From Penaeus vannamei (Eukaryota > Arthropoda > Malacostraca > Decapoda > Penaeidae), in contig NC_091571.1 of NCBI RefSeq assembly GCF_042767895.1, positions 19,890,642-19,954,641 on the forward strand: DNA of 64,000 nt, in the 5' to 3' direction. Made by a program: the position numbers and the translations under genes. Below the pieces are notes generated by a model. The model had not been told where the DNA came from and did no database searches. It saw only the letters and a program-made list of their open reading frames with translations. Position 1 is the stretch's first letter, and each line of letters opens with the position of its first letter. This document shows, one piece after another, positions 63,768 to 64,000 of the stretch.

Positions 63768-64000
63768 CATCATAATTATCATCATTATTGTCAATAATAA
63801 AGGAATAATCATGGAAATAATCATAATTACCTGAATTAATGATAAAATCCTCATAATTACCATTAAAAAGCGAAATGGCTTTTTTTCGACTTTTCTCTCA
63901 AAAGGCTGTAATACGCTAGATTTTGCCGTTTTTTCGACTTTTGGAATTTATTACTTCTGGACTTTATTTCATTATAAATGGACTGAATGATAATTATTAT
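63768..64000 (-). repeat. Family B satellite, inverted, running off the window
   Basis: A partial B unit on the minus strand with the core (CGACTTTTCTCTCAAAAGG, then CGTTTTTTCGAC) at 63885-63945. It is cut by the window end. Confidence 0.9.

Overview
This 64 kb window is eukaryotic heterochromatin. I see no host gene, rRNA, tRNA or CRISPR array in it. Three tandem satellite families fill about 85% of it. Degenerate retrotransposons interrupt the satellites, and there are two 500-base N gaps. The organism is most likely an arthropod and plausibly a decapod crustacean. The reasons are arrays of the arthropod telomeric pentamer TTAGG/CCTAA, trinucleotide-like AT-rich satellites, and RTE and Gypsy-type elements; the species call is inference.

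The satellites are as follows. Family T has monomers of about 120-135 bp: a spacer of roughly 95 bp followed by a variable number of TTAGG pentamers. It lies G-rich strand up at 1-2240 and C-rich strand up at 36803-46094. Families A (period about 625-640 bp) and B (period about 600 bp) are AT-rich, made mostly of AAT/ATG-like triplets. Each has a more complex core of about 100 bp, and the cores are homologous, so A and B are paralogous satellites. Both share a dyad with a conserved loop.

The layout (+ or - gives repeat orientation relative to my A and B consensus) is: T 1-2240; A- 2241-2550; A+ 2551-5445; RTE fragment 5446-6869; B+ 6870-16330; B- 16331-18162; LTR element 18163-23778; B+ 23779-28297 with gap 24172-24671; B- 28298-33775; A- 33776-35847; A+ 35848-36802; T 36803-46094; B+ 46095-48500; gap 48501-49000; Gypsy pol fragment 49001-50951; B- 50952-53423; RTE fragment 53424-55168; B- 55169-55388; A- 55389-57102; A+ 57103-61745; A- 61746-61956; A+ 61957-63767; B- 63768-64000. 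Orientation flips are frequent, and several junctions recur, which points to repeated inverted duplication.

Four mobile-element remnants are recognisable: an RTE-like endonuclease fused to its own 3' tail with the reverse transcriptase missing, an RTE-like reverse transcriptase fragment lacking its catalytic aspartate pair, a non-autonomous LTR element with broken gag and protease, and a Gypsy pol fragment (RNase H and integrase) beside an assembly gap. The observation most worth following up is an array of seven stem-loops of about 70 bp (21774-22258) inside the LTR element. Its stems change sequence between copies while keeping complementarity, which suggests selection on a folded nucleic acid. 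The many long ORFs made of Ile, Met, Asn and Asp are composition artefacts of the triplet-like satellites and are not annotated as genes.
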